Shown here piece after piece: positions 1-8,593 of a stretch of 64,000 nucleotides of DNA; the stretch's first letter is position 1, and every line of letters begins with the position of its first letter. A program made the position numbers and the translations under genes. The notes under the pieces are model-generated. The model had not been told where the DNA came from. It saw only the letters and a program-made list of their open reading frames with translations, and searched no databases. Source of the stretch: CAZHVS01 sp964536015 (GTDB lineage Bacteria > Bacteroidota > Ignavibacteria > Ignavibacteriales > Ignavibacteriaceae); the NCBI GenBank assembly GCA_964536015.1, contig CAZHVS010000012.1, forward strand, positions 1 to 64,000, written 5' to 3'.

Positions 1-1267
1 CCGCCATCTCTTCGCTGCTTGAACTGATTTGGCTGCTTGCACTTGCTGTCGCTTCGACTGCTTCTGAAACTTGAACCAATGCATCATTCAATGATACAGC
101 AACTGTATTTATAGTTTCTTTTATAACTTGATAATCTCCATTACATTCTGCTGTCATTCTTGCTGTCAAATCTCGTTCTGCAAGTTTTTGCAATACCTTT
201 ATTGTTTCCGTAAATGGAAGATAAATCGCTTCTAAAGTTTTATTGAATCCTTCTACAACTTTTCTATACTCTCCCTGATGGGAATAAACTTCAGCTCTTG
301 CGTTGAGTTTTCCTTCTATTGCAGAATTTGATAAGGCATTAACATCATATACTAATCTCTTTATGTTTTCAATAACTTTGTTTAAGCTTATGGCAAGAAT
401 ATCTTTATCCGATTTCACCTTCACTTCCACACTTAAATCGCCATCAGAAATTCTATCTGCCGCATTCGCTTGAACTTTAATATTTTCAAGCATTAGTGCA
501 AAAGCTTCCTGCAATTTCCCAAATTCATCTTTGCTATCTATTTCTACATTAAAGTCTGCATCTCCAACAGCAACTCTATTTGCTGCTTCCTGCAGTTTGG
601 TCATTGGTCTAACAAATACTTTAGCAGAATAGTAGCTTATGAAAAAGGCTAAAACCAGAGCTATAATCAATCCATAAAAAACTTTTTCTTTATATGCCGC
701 AACGTCAGTTTCAACATCATCAATATAAATTCCACTTCCTACAATCCAGTTCCATTCTTTAATTAATTGAACATAAGACAACTTAGGCACTGGTTCAGAA
801 AAGTTTGGTTTAGGCCACATATAGTCTACAAAACCGGCTCCTTTTTCTTTACAGACATTCACAAATTCCACAAAAAGTCTTTTACCATTTGGGTCTTTAT
901 TTTCGCTAAGATTTTTTCCGTCTAATTGTGGTTTAATTGGATGCATAATCATCCTGGGTTCAAGATCATTAATCCAGAAATATTCGGATTTATTATAACG
1001 AAGTGATTTGACGGCATCAATAGCTTTTTGTTGAGCTTCCTCTACAGAAAGTTCTTTTGAATTTGCAAGATCAACATATTTTTCTATTGTAGTTACAGCT
1101 ACTTCAACTACTTTTTTTGTGGCTTCTTCCTTTTCTGAATATAATTTTCTCTCCATTGATGGAAGCAAGTAGAGAAACAAAAATATTATCACGGGAATAA
1201 TTGCAAGAACCGATATTAATAAAATTTTACTGAATATTTTCCAATCTTTTATTCTGAACAAATTCAT
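1..1267 (-). CDS. Methyl-accepting chemotaxis protein with Cache sensor, 3' part outside the window
   Basis: This is an inner-membrane chemoreceptor whose C-terminal signalling domain runs off the left edge; 422 codons are visible. The N-terminus has one membrane segment (about residues 13-33). A periplasmic region of about 150 residues follows, with the YFWINDLEPRMIMHP and WNWIVGSGIYIDD signatures of a single Cache type 2 domain, a family that usually binds small organic acids. A second membrane segment and a long chain of HAMP-like units come next, and the visible part ends at the start of the MCP coiled coil. The ATG at 1267 has a strong SD (AAGGAGG) 5 bases upstream. It lies 19 bases downstream of the porin gene and is probably co-transcribed with it. 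The ligand is unknown. Confidence 0.88.
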   Translation of the reverse strand, partial: MNLFRIKDWKIFSKILLISVLAIIPVIIFLFLYLLPSMERKLYSEKEEATKKVVEVAVTTIEKYVDLANSKELSVEEAQQKAIDAVKSLRYNKSEYFWINDLEPRMIMHPIKPQLDGKNLSENKDPNGKRLFVEFVNVCKEKGAGFVDYMWPKPNFSEPVPKLSYVQLIKEWNWIVGSGIYIDDVETDVAAYKEKVFYGLIIALVLAFFISYYSAKVFVRPMTKLQEAANRVAVGDADFNVEIDSKDEFGKLQEAFALMLENIKVQANAADRISDGDLSVEVKVKSDKDILAISLNKVIENIKRLVYDVNALSNSAIEGKLNARAEVYSHQGEYRKVVEGFNKTLEAIYLPFTETIKVLQKLAERDLTARMTAECNGDYQVIKETINTVAVSLNDALVQVSEAVEATASASSQISSSSEEMA

Positions 1268-1286
1268 TTTACACCTCCTTTACAGC

Positions 1287-2507
1287 TTAAAAGAAATAAT
1301 AAACTGCAGTCAATGCTCGAAGATTACTAATGTTCTTTGTGTTAGTAACTTTGGCTTTGCTGTCAATTGAACCATAAGCAGCTGAAGTATATTCAACTTC
1401 ACATGCTATTCTTACTTTGCCAGAATTAAATATTATTCTTGGAGATACTCTCAGAATTTTATCAATATTGGATACGCGTGAATAGGGGCTTCCTTTGATC
1501 ACATCATTTGAACCAAGATTTTGTGAATAACCAAAAAAGATTCCCGGCTGAATGTCTTTTCCAAATGAAAAATCTCCCCAGACCGAGTAGCTGTTAATAA
1601 CAGTATAATCTTCCTTTCCTGTAAGCGTATCTAAACTTTTTACTGCATAGCCGCCAAGCATAAATAAATCAGCAAGGTTTCCTCCGTAAATGCCTTCTAA
1701 CATTATATTCAAATCGGAGGTTTTATACTTAAAATAACCAAAAGCTGCAAAACTACTGACTTTAGTATTGGTTTTTTGCTTTTTTATTGTTTCTAATCTT
1801 GGTTGAATTGATTTAAAATCTCCTCCTACACCAGCAATAACCGCATCTGTTTTATATTGAAATTGAAGGTGTGCATTAGGAATTACAGCATTTCTTAAAT
1901 AAGCAGAAGTGAAGCCTGATGGTCCATTACTTGAAAAATCTCTTTGAGATAATAATGCTGCTATAATGTTTAATGAACCAATTGATTGTGTCAATCGGAC
2001 TTGTGGATTTCTGGAAAATGGTTGAAACGGAACACCTGTGTTAAATGAAACAACAAGCGGGTAAACATCTGCAACAAGCATTGGATGCCAGGTTTGTCCA
2101 AATAATAATGTTGTAGTTGACCAGCTTAAAGTAACAAATGCATGACGAAGCCTGAATCCATTTATGTCACCATCGGTTGTCCCAAAAAATTCGCCTTCAA
2201 TCATTCCTCCTGATTTTGCACCAAAGGCTTCTGGTCCTGTGAGTTTTGCATTTAATCTTGTTTGAATTGAAAGAATATTGAAATTATCTTTAGCATTTAA
2301 ATCGTTTCCGAGAACATCTTTGTTTTCATTTGCGGGATAAAGCAAAAAATGTCCTTCTCGTAAACTGATAGTCTGCCTGGAATCGTAAATAAAATCGGTT
2401 TTTACAAATCCTGAAAGTTTTATTTCGGGAATGCTTTCTTTGTTCTCCTGTGCAGCAATATTAATTACAAACAGAAAACACACAATAGTAAGAATAGTTC
2501 TTTTCAT
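1287..2507 (-). CDS. Outer-membrane porin, DcaP-like
   Basis: The product is a 406-residue beta-barrel protein with a cleavable signal peptide (hydrophobic residues 4-18, then AAQ before the mature start). The mature part opens with a KLSGFVKTDFIYD strand and contains RLRHAFVTL and LLFGQTWHPM, which resemble trimeric DcaP-type porins for small solutes. It ends in an aromatic (YYFF), the usual signal for outer-membrane barrel assembly. The start ATG has AAAGGA upstream. The Cache chemoreceptor follows 19 bases downstream, so uptake of a solute and chemotaxis to it may be linked (inference). The DcaP assignment rests on remembered motifs, not a search. Confidence 0.6.
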   Translation of the reverse strand: MKRTILTIVCFLFVINIAAQENKESIPEIKLSGFVKTDFIYDSRQTISLREGHFLLYPANENKDVLGNDLNAKDNFNILSIQTRLNAKLTGPEAFGAKSGGMIEGEFFGTTDGDINGFRLRHAFVTLSWSTTTLLFGQTWHPMLVADVYPLVVSFNTGVPFQPFSRNPQVRLTQSIGSLNIIAALLSQRDFSSNGPSGFTSAYLRNAVIPNAHLQFQYKTDAVIAGVGGDFKSIQPRLETIKKQKTNTKVSSFAAFGYFKYKTSDLNIMLEGIYGGNLADLFMLGGYAVKSLDTLTGKEDYTVINSYSVWGDFSFGKDIQPGIFFGYSQNLGSNDVIKGSPYSRVSNIDKILRVSPRIIFNSGKVRIACEVEYTSAAYGSIDSKAKVTNTKNISNLRALTAVYYFF

Positions 2508-2893
2508 TTTTTTATCCTTTAATTTATATTAAATATTTTTAGTAGTTAGAAACACAAATCAGTTAGATTTTTGATTTAATTATCGACTTTTGTTTCTTTT
2601 AGTTTAGTCCTGTTAACTAACAACTAAAGGAAAGAGGTTAATAAGGTGTTGTATATATTTAAAATAAAGATTCCACCCGGGATTGGTGGAATCGTGATAG
2701 GTACTATTATTTTTGTTTGAGGTAAACTTAATATATAAAATTCAATCTCTTAGCATAAAACCGGATGTATATTTTATAAAAGGAAGGGAAGATAGTTATG
2801 CTACTTCCCCCCGTATTGTCTTCTAACCATTCATCAACTAAATAAGGAGAAAACCATTTGTATTATCGTTAGTAAATACAAAAAGTTTATATC
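2508..2893. other. Intergenic region upstream of the porin/chemoreceptor pair
   Basis: These 386 bases lie between the end of the heme chemoreceptor gene and the porin start. They must hold the porin promoter, but I cannot pick a convincing -35/-10 pair. The only clear structure is the perfect inverted repeat at 2669-2693, listed separately. I see no ORF or tRNA in it. Confidence 0.6.
2669..2693 (-). terminator. Probable intrinsic terminator hairpin
   Basis: GATTCCACC, a 7-base loop, then GGTGGAATC form a perfect 9-bp stem. Read on the minus strand, the stem is followed by TTTATTTT, so it fits a terminator for the chemoreceptor gene that ends about 200 bases upstream at 2894. The distance is long for a terminator, so a regulatory hairpin is also possible. 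Confidence 0.5.
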
Positions 2894-4903
2894 TTATACT
2901 GCAATATTTGAAATATTTTTCTTTTCGTCAATACCATAATCCAGTAATTCTAATTTAAATTGTTCAATAATAACCTGAAGTTGCCTAGTCATTTTGCTTA
3001 AGTCTTCAGCTGAACGGGCAATTTGTTGGATTTCGGAAGAACTTTTTTGTATTACCAAATTAATTGACTCAATATTTTGTCCGATCTCTTCTGCTGTTGC
3101 ACTCTGCTCTTCACTTGCTGCCGCAACTAGATTGACTACATCCGATACTTCTGTTGAATTATCAACAATATCTTTTAATACTTTCTCTGCACTGAGAATA
3201 AGTTGTTTTCCCTGAGAAACTTCTCTTTTCCCATCTTTCATTGAGTTAACAGCTTCTGAGGTAATATCCTGAATTAATTTTATCATTTCAGCTATTTCTT
3301 TTGTTGCTTTAGTGGTTCTTTCTGCAAGTTTTCTAACCTCGTCGGCAACAACCGCAAAACCGCGCCCCTGTTCCCCGGCTCTTGCCGCTTCAATAGCTGC
3401 ATTTAATGCCAGCAAATTCGTCTGAGAAGCTATATCTTCAATCACCTGAATAATTTCTCCAATTTTATCGCTATTCTGTCCCAGCAAAAATACTTTTTCT
3501 GAACTTTGCTCAACGACAACCGCAATTTTATTCATTCCTTCTATTGCCGAATGGACAACTTTACTTCCCTTTTGGGCTATTTCTCCAGCTTTTTTTGCTA
3601 CATCAGATGCATGTGATGCGTTTTTGGAGTTTTCAAATATCGTTTTTGTCATTTCTTCAACTGAAACTGCTACTTCATTCGTTTGCACGCTCTGTTCCTG
3701 AGCCCCAGAAGCCATTTGTTCTGTTGATGAACTTATGTCGTTGCTTGCGGCTGCAGTTTCTTCAACCGATTGTTTTACATGTGATAGAATCTTGCTCAGT
3801 TTGGCTGCAACAACGTTTATACTTTCTTTAATAATTTGGTGATCCCCTTTATATTTGCCTTTCACTCTTGCCGTCAAATCTCCTGAGGCTATTACTTCAA
3901 GAACTTTTGAGCCTTCCATAACTGGGTTAATTACTGCATCAAGAGTTTCATTTATTCCTTTGACAATTTCTCTATATTCACCATTATGTTTAATAATTTC
4001 AATCCTTCTTTTCAGGTCGCCGTTTATTGCGTCTTCCACTAGGTGTTTGGTATCTGAAACAAGGTTTTTTAAAATTTCAATTATATCTATAAAGGCTTTT
4101 CCAAGCAGATCTTTTTCAGATAAAAGATTGATGTTAACATCAAGATTTCCATTAGCTATCTCTCTTCCAATTTTAACTTTTTCAGACATACTTTGTTTAA
4201 GTTTGATAAGTGATTCATTTAGATGCCCTATTTCATCCTGCCTGTTATTAATGACCGTGTAATCCACTGCTCCAGACGATAGTTGTTCAATGCAGTAAAT
4301 GGATTTTTTCAAATCATTTACTATTTTTTTGTTAATAAAAAAAATTGCAAATATAAATGTAACTATCACACTGCCAAGTGCAAGTAATATTGCTATTCTT
4401 CTCTGGCTGGCTATTTCTGCATTCATTGTTTCCATTGAATACCTTACGCTTACGGTTGCCAGAGGGTCGCCATTCTGCACGGAATGACAGCTTGTACAGG
4501 TTTCATCGGCTAATATGGGCTTTATTGTCCTATATACTTCACTGTTCCCAAAATCTTCAGAAAAAGAATTTTCTAATTTTTGCTTCAAAACTTCTTTTTC
4601 TTTTTCATCCATTAAATTTTCAGAATTTTCTTTAATTGAATTCGTTGGAATAACCCTTAATTCTTTTAAATTATTCAAATCTTTCGTTTTTTCGATATAG
4701 GGCGAAATATCTGTTGTTCCCTGAGACATTGCAAAAACAATCGACTTTGTAATAAGTTCACTTATATTACGTACTTCTTCTTTTGTTGATTCTTTTTTCT
4801 GATTTTGTTCCCGGGTAAGCAAAACGACAACCATTACTCCAAGAGTAAGACTTAGTATTGCCGATACAATAAAGGCAATTTTTTTTGATATAGATCTTCC
4901 CAT
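2894..4903 (-). CDS. Methyl-accepting chemotaxis protein with periplasmic c-type heme motif
   Basis: The product is a 669-residue chemoreceptor. A membrane segment (about residues 8-29) precedes a periplasmic domain with C136-T-S-C139-H140, a CxxCH covalent heme c site. A second membrane segment lies near 168-191. Several HAMP-like units (about 195-390) and a full MCP signalling domain follow, with the hairpin tip IASQTNLLALNAAIEAARAG. No C-terminal CheR/CheB-binding pentapeptide is seen. The sensor resembles DUF3365/Tll0287-type heme sensor domains, known in Geobacter chemoreceptors, so redox or gas sensing is likely (family knowledge plus inference). A longer frame begins at a TTG (4915). 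I chose the ATG at 4903 because GGAAG sits 5 bases upstream of it. Confidence 0.9.
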   Translation of the reverse strand: MGRSISKKIAFIVSAILSLTLGVMVVVLLTREQNQKKESTKEEVRNISELITKSIVFAMSQGTTDISPYIEKTKDLNNLKELRVIPTNSIKENSENLMDEKEKEVLKQKLENSFSEDFGNSEVYRTIKPILADETCTSCHSVQNGDPLATVSVRYSMETMNAEIASQRRIAILLALGSVIVTFIFAIFFINKKIVNDLKKSIYCIEQLSSGAVDYTVINNRQDEIGHLNESLIKLKQSMSEKVKIGREIANGNLDVNINLLSEKDLLGKAFIDIIEILKNLVSDTKHLVEDAINGDLKRRIEIIKHNGEYREIVKGINETLDAVINPVMEGSKVLEVIASGDLTARVKGKYKGDHQIIKESINVVAAKLSKILSHVKQSVEETAAASNDISSSTEQMASGAQEQSVQTNEVAVSVEEMTKTIFENSKNASHASDVAKKAGEIAQKGSKVVHSAIEGMNKIAVVVEQSSEKVFLLGQNSDKIGEIIQVIEDIASQTNLLALNAAIEAARAGEQGRGFAVVADEVRKLAERTTKATKEIAEMIKLIQDITSEAVNSMKDGKREVSQGKQLILSAEKVLKDIVDNSTEVSDVVNLVAAASEEQSATAEEIGQNIESINLVIQKSSSEIQQIARSAEDLSKMTRQLQVIIEQFKLELLDYGIDEKKNISNIAV

Positions 4904-5208
4904 TTTAGCTTCCAATTATTAAAAATAAATTTTTCATCTTTAAACAAAATAACATCTTCAGTCAAATGTTATCCTCTAAAAGAAGCATTCCTTATAAATA
5001 GCCGCAAATACCTGATCCCTTGATAAGACATTCAAACACTCAGTAAACCTGGTTAATCAAGTAAAATCGAATACTCCGCATTTATTATCGTAACAATTCT
5101 GTCTAATTTTAATTAAAAAAATGGATATCCATTCTTTACGATTGAACCTTTTATGGTTTATAATTGTCTTATATATTAAAATAAAAATTTATTTAGCAAC
5201 AGGATAAA
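4904..5208. other. Divergent intergenic region
   Basis: About 305 AT-rich bases separate the heme chemoreceptor from the divergently transcribed outer-membrane protein gene. It should contain both promoters. I found no convincing conserved box, hairpin or small ORF here. Confidence 0.5.
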
Positions 5209-7701
5209 ATGAAAATCGTTAATCTTATTATTATAGTTTTGGTAACATTTGCAAGTCTTTTCGCACAGGAAAGACAAAACAATATGGAACAGGCAAACGG
5301 CAGAATTAGTGGAACAGTAATTGACTCTGAATCAAAACAACCAATTGAATATGCAACTGTAGTACTTCACAAAATGAGAGATTCATCAGTAGTAACAGGT
5401 TGTGTAACTGATAAAAACGGAAATTTTAACTTCGATAAGTTAAACAACGGACCTCATTATTTGCTGATTTCTTTTATAGGATATGCGAATAAAAAAATTG
5501 ACAGCATCTTTATTAACCCACGCAAATACGAATATGATCTTGGTTCGGTGTTTATTTCACCCAAAGGTATTACTACGGGCGAGGTAATAATTAAATCAGA
5601 AAGAGAAATGATTTCATATAATCTTGATAAAAAAGTTATTGCCGTTGATAAATTAATAACAAGTACCGGCGGAACAGCTCTTGATATTATGCAAAATATT
5701 CCTGCAGTAAATGTTGATGTTGATGGAAATGTAAGTATGAGGGGAAATTCAAACCTGACAATATTAATTGATGGAAGACCCTCGGGACTTTCGGGAATAA
5801 GCAGTACAGATGTTTTAACTCAAATACCTGCAAGTTCTATTGAAAGCGTGGAATTAGTAACTAATCCTTCTGCAAAATATGATCCAGATGGAACAGCTGG
5901 AATTATCAATATCATTCTTAAGAAGAAATCTACTTTTGGTTTTAATGGTATTGTTTCCGGGAATCTTGGGACAAAAGATAAATATAATTCTTCATTAAAT
6001 GTGAATCTTAGAAATTCATATTATAATTTTTTCGGTTCATACGATAATCGTTTTGGCAATTCATTTTCAAACAGCACTTCCAATAGAACAAACACTATTA
6101 ACAACAGCACTTCATACATCGATCAATTCCAGTTGGGATTTAATAAAAACAAAATGCACAATGTTAATATCGGAACTGATTTTTTCCCTGATGATTTTAA
6201 CACAATTACTCTTGGATTTCAATACCGGGATATGAAAAGCGATAATTCAACAAACCTTGATAACAAAAATTATGATGCAAATAAATATCTCTCCAGATAC
6301 TTTGTAAGAAACAGTCTTGCAACTCGAAATATAAAATCCTATGAATATACTTTAAGTTACAGAAAGACATTTGAAGCTAAAGGAAAAGAACTAACTGCAG
6401 ATCTCGATTTTTCTGATAACAAAATGGGTAGCAACAACAACATAAACCAATCTGATGTTGGGACGGGTTTGCTGCCTGTTTTGCAACAAAACATTTCTTC
6501 CAATACCAATAAAATGTACCTTGCACAATTAAATTATGTAACTCCACTTGGAGATTTTGGAAGAGTCGAGGCTGGTTTTAAAAGCACAATTAAAAATGTA
6601 ACTTCAAAAAACTCTTATCTTAATTATGACTATCCCTCGTCTGTTTGGCTAGCATCAACATCACTGGCAAACAACTTCAAATTGAATGAACAGGTTCATG
6701 CCATTTATGGAATATGGACAAGTAACTTATATAGTATAAAATATCAAATAGGATTAAGAGCTGAACAGGTTTATTTTAACTCAGATATTATTGACGCTAA
6801 TCTTTCATATAAAAATAATTATTTTAGTCTTTATCCTACAATTCATCTCGGGTATGATATTTCTCAGACAGATGAAATCAGTTTAAGTTATTCCCGACGT
6901 GTTGATAGACCAAATAATCGACAATTAAATCCATTTGTTGATTACTCAGATTCATTAAATATTGTTTATGGAAATCCAAACTTAAAACCGCAATATCTAA
7001 ATTCTTATGAATTGGGATACGCAACAACTCTTGGTGTCACCTCCTTAACTTCAAATTTGTTTTACCGAAGAACAAATAATATGATTAGTACAGTTAGCCG
7101 GTTGATGCCAAATGGCGGAACAATTTCAACTTTTGAAAATATTGCAAAGAGCGCTTCTTATGGTGTGGAATTAATTGTCTTACAACCAATCGCTACCTGG
7201 TGGAGAGTAAATGCTAACTTTTCATATTTCAATGCTTCCGTTGAAGACAACAATATTAGCAATGAATCAAATAGCTGGACAACAAAAATAAATTCAATAA
7301 TGACAATGTGGGAAGGAATACAATTCCAGTTTAGTTTCAATTATAGTTCTCCTTCAATTGTTGGACAAATGAGTGGATTTCATGGCGGCGGAAGAGGCGG
7401 AAGTTATTCAATGGGTTCTTCATCTTTCTCGCAAACAAAAATGAAAGAGATTTATTTTGCCGATCTTGGACTAAAGAAGGATTTTTTTGAAAACAAACTT
7501 TCCTTAATTTTCCGTGTAAGTGATGTTTTCAATACAAGAAAATTTAATTCAACAACAACAGGACAAAATTTTCTTCTTGATAATCTTCGCAGTATGGACT
7601 CGCGTATTTTTTATTTTGGCTTCACTTACAGGTTAAATGCCTCCGACAAAAACAAGGACAAAGAAAGAAGAATTTTAGAAAACAACGATGATGAGTTTTA
7701 A
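5209..7701 (+). CDS. TonB-dependent-receptor-like outer-membrane beta-barrel protein
   Basis: The product is an 830-residue outer-membrane protein. It has a signal peptide (MKIVNLIIIVLVTFASLFAQ), a carboxypeptidase-regulatory-like beta-sandwich (about 32-115, GRISGTVIDSESKQPIEYA) and a plug domain (about 135-230, with MRGNSNLTILIDGRPSGLSG and GTAGIINIILKKK). A large barrel of the OMP_b-brl_3 kind follows (about 380-810). The plug motifs are typical of SusC/TonB-receptor relatives common in Bacteroidota and Ignavibacteria. The start has AGGA 6 bases upstream. No partner SusD or TonB gene is adjacent, so the substrate cannot be inferred; the next genes form a separate metal-related cassette. 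Confidence 0.8.
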   Translation: MKIVNLIIIVLVTFASLFAQERQNNMEQANGRISGTVIDSESKQPIEYATVVLHKMRDSSVVTGCVTDKNGNFNFDKLNNGPHYLLISFIGYANKKIDSIFINPRKYEYDLGSVFISPKGITTGEVIIKSEREMISYNLDKKVIAVDKLITSTGGTALDIMQNIPAVNVDVDGNVSMRGNSNLTILIDGRPSGLSGISSTDVLTQIPASSIESVELVTNPSAKYDPDGTAGIINIILKKKSTFGFNGIVSGNLGTKDKYNSSLNVNLRNSYYNFFGSYDNRFGNSFSNSTSNRTNTINNSTSYIDQFQLGFNKNKMHNVNIGTDFFPDDFNTITLGFQYRDMKSDNSTNLDNKNYDANKYLSRYFVRNSLATRNIKSYEYTLSYRKTFEAKGKELTADLDFSDNKMGSNNNINQSDVGTGLLPVLQQNISSNTNKMYLAQLNYVTPLGDFGRVEAGFKSTIKNVTSKNSYLNYDYPSSVWLASTSLANNFKLNEQVHAIYGIWTSNLYSIKYQIGLRAEQVYFNSDIIDANLSYKNNYFSLYPTIHLGYDISQTDEISLSYSRRVDRPNNRQLNPFVDYSDSLNIVYGNPNLKPQYLNSYELGYATTLGVTSLTSNLFYRRTNNMISTVSRLMPNGGTISTFENIAKSASYGVELIVLQPIATWWRVNANFSYFNASVEDNNISNESNSWTTKINSIMTMWEGIQFQFSFNYSSPSIVGQMSGFHGGGRGGSYSMGSSSFSQTKMKEIYFADLGLKKDFFENKLSLIFRVSDVFNTRKFNSTTTGQNFLLDNLRSMDSRIFYFGFTYRLNASDKNKDKERRILENNDDEF

Positions 7702-7772
7702 TGATCTGTAGAAAGCTAATTTAATTAATCATTTGCTGGTGTAAAAAAAGCAGGAATTATATATATTCTTTT

Positions 7773-8153
7773 GTGAAAAAATTTTTTTATATATCATTTA
7801 TCATTATTTACTCCCTAACCACGATAGGCATAACTTTAAATGCGCACTTTTGTGGTGGCAAAGTAAAAAATATCACTCTCTACTCACAAGCAAATCAAGA
7901 CAAAGATTGTTGTGACACAACAACAAATTGCAAAACGACTTGCTGCTCGGATAGAACTATAATAATAAAAATTATTGACCATCCAACTGAAACCCCAAAA
8001 TTCAAATTCAATTCTTTTGAAAAAACCTTTTCGGTTATTGCCCATCTTAATATTTCTTCTCAGGCACCAGCAGAAATTTTTTCAAAAGCGATTCCTAAAT
8101 CCTTATACACTACTTCCCGGGTTTTCCTGCTCGATTGTTCTTTCCGCATTTAG
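7773..8153 (+). CDS. Small secreted Cys-rich protein, HYC_CC_PP-like
   Basis: The product is 126 residues. It has an N-terminal membrane or signal segment (about 3-23), the motif H25-F-C-G-G, and paired cysteines at C46-C47 and C57-C58 plus C53. This matches the small Bacteroidota family named for its HYC, CC and PP motifs, which sits beside HMA-like metal-binding proteins and TonB receptors. A periplasmic role in binding a soft metal such as copper is inferred, not shown. The start is GTG (7773) with no clear SD. It is the first gene of a three-gene set reaching 10834. Confidence 0.6.
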   Translation: MKKFFYISFIIIYSLTTIGITLNAHFCGGKVKNITLYSQANQDKDCCDTTTNCKTTCCSDRTIIIKIIDHPTETPKFKFNSFEKTFSVIAHLNISSQAPAEIFSKAIPKSLYTTSRVFLLDCSFRI

Positions 8154-8237
8154 GGTAAACTACGTCCATACCTTAAACTCTAGTAACAGATTTTTCTTCT
8201 GTTATTAAACTATTTTATTAACAAGAAAGGAAACCCA

Positions 8238-8579
8238 ATGAAAAAATTATTTTTTATTGTTACAATAATTTTTTTTGCAGCACATTTAATATCTCAACAA
8301 ATTGAAGTAATAGAATCAGAAATTATTGTTTCTGGAAATTGTTCTTTGTGTAAAGAGCGCATTGAAAAATCTATTAAAATACCCGAAGTCAAGTATGCAA
8401 AATGGAATAAAAGTACTAAGAAACTAAAAATCGCTTATGAGTCAACAATAACACTTGATTCCCTTAAACACAGAATTGCTATTGCTGGTCATGACAACGA
8501 CAAATACAAAGCCTCTGACAGCACCTATAACAATCTCCCCAAATGTTGTCTTTATAGAGACAATCCTAACACGCATTAA
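8238..8579 (+). CDS. Secreted heavy-metal-associated (HMA-like) protein
   Basis: The product is 113 residues with a signal peptide (about 1-19) followed by a ferredoxin-like HMA domain. The metal-binding loop is G33-N-C35-S-L-C38 (a GxCxxC form of the usual MxCxxC). A second cysteine pair, C103-C104, sits near the C-terminus. HMA proteins bind Cu(I) or similar ions. An exported single-domain version would hand metal between outer-membrane receptor and periplasm (inference). The start has AAGGAAA upstream. It lies 14 bases before the TonB receptor gene, so the two are co-transcribed. Confidence 0.75.
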   Translation: MKKLFFIVTIIFFAAHLISQQIEVIESEIIVSGNCSLCKERIEKSIKIPEVKYAKWNKSTKKLKIAYESTITLDSLKHRIAIAGHDNDKYKASDSTYNNLPKCCLYRDNPNTH

Positions 8580-8593
8580 GATGGAGGAGACTT

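Noticed and set aside
3855..4262. 135-codon ORF opposite the heme chemoreceptor
   Set aside because: It is antisense to conserved HAMP and linker sequence with no start signal or family match.
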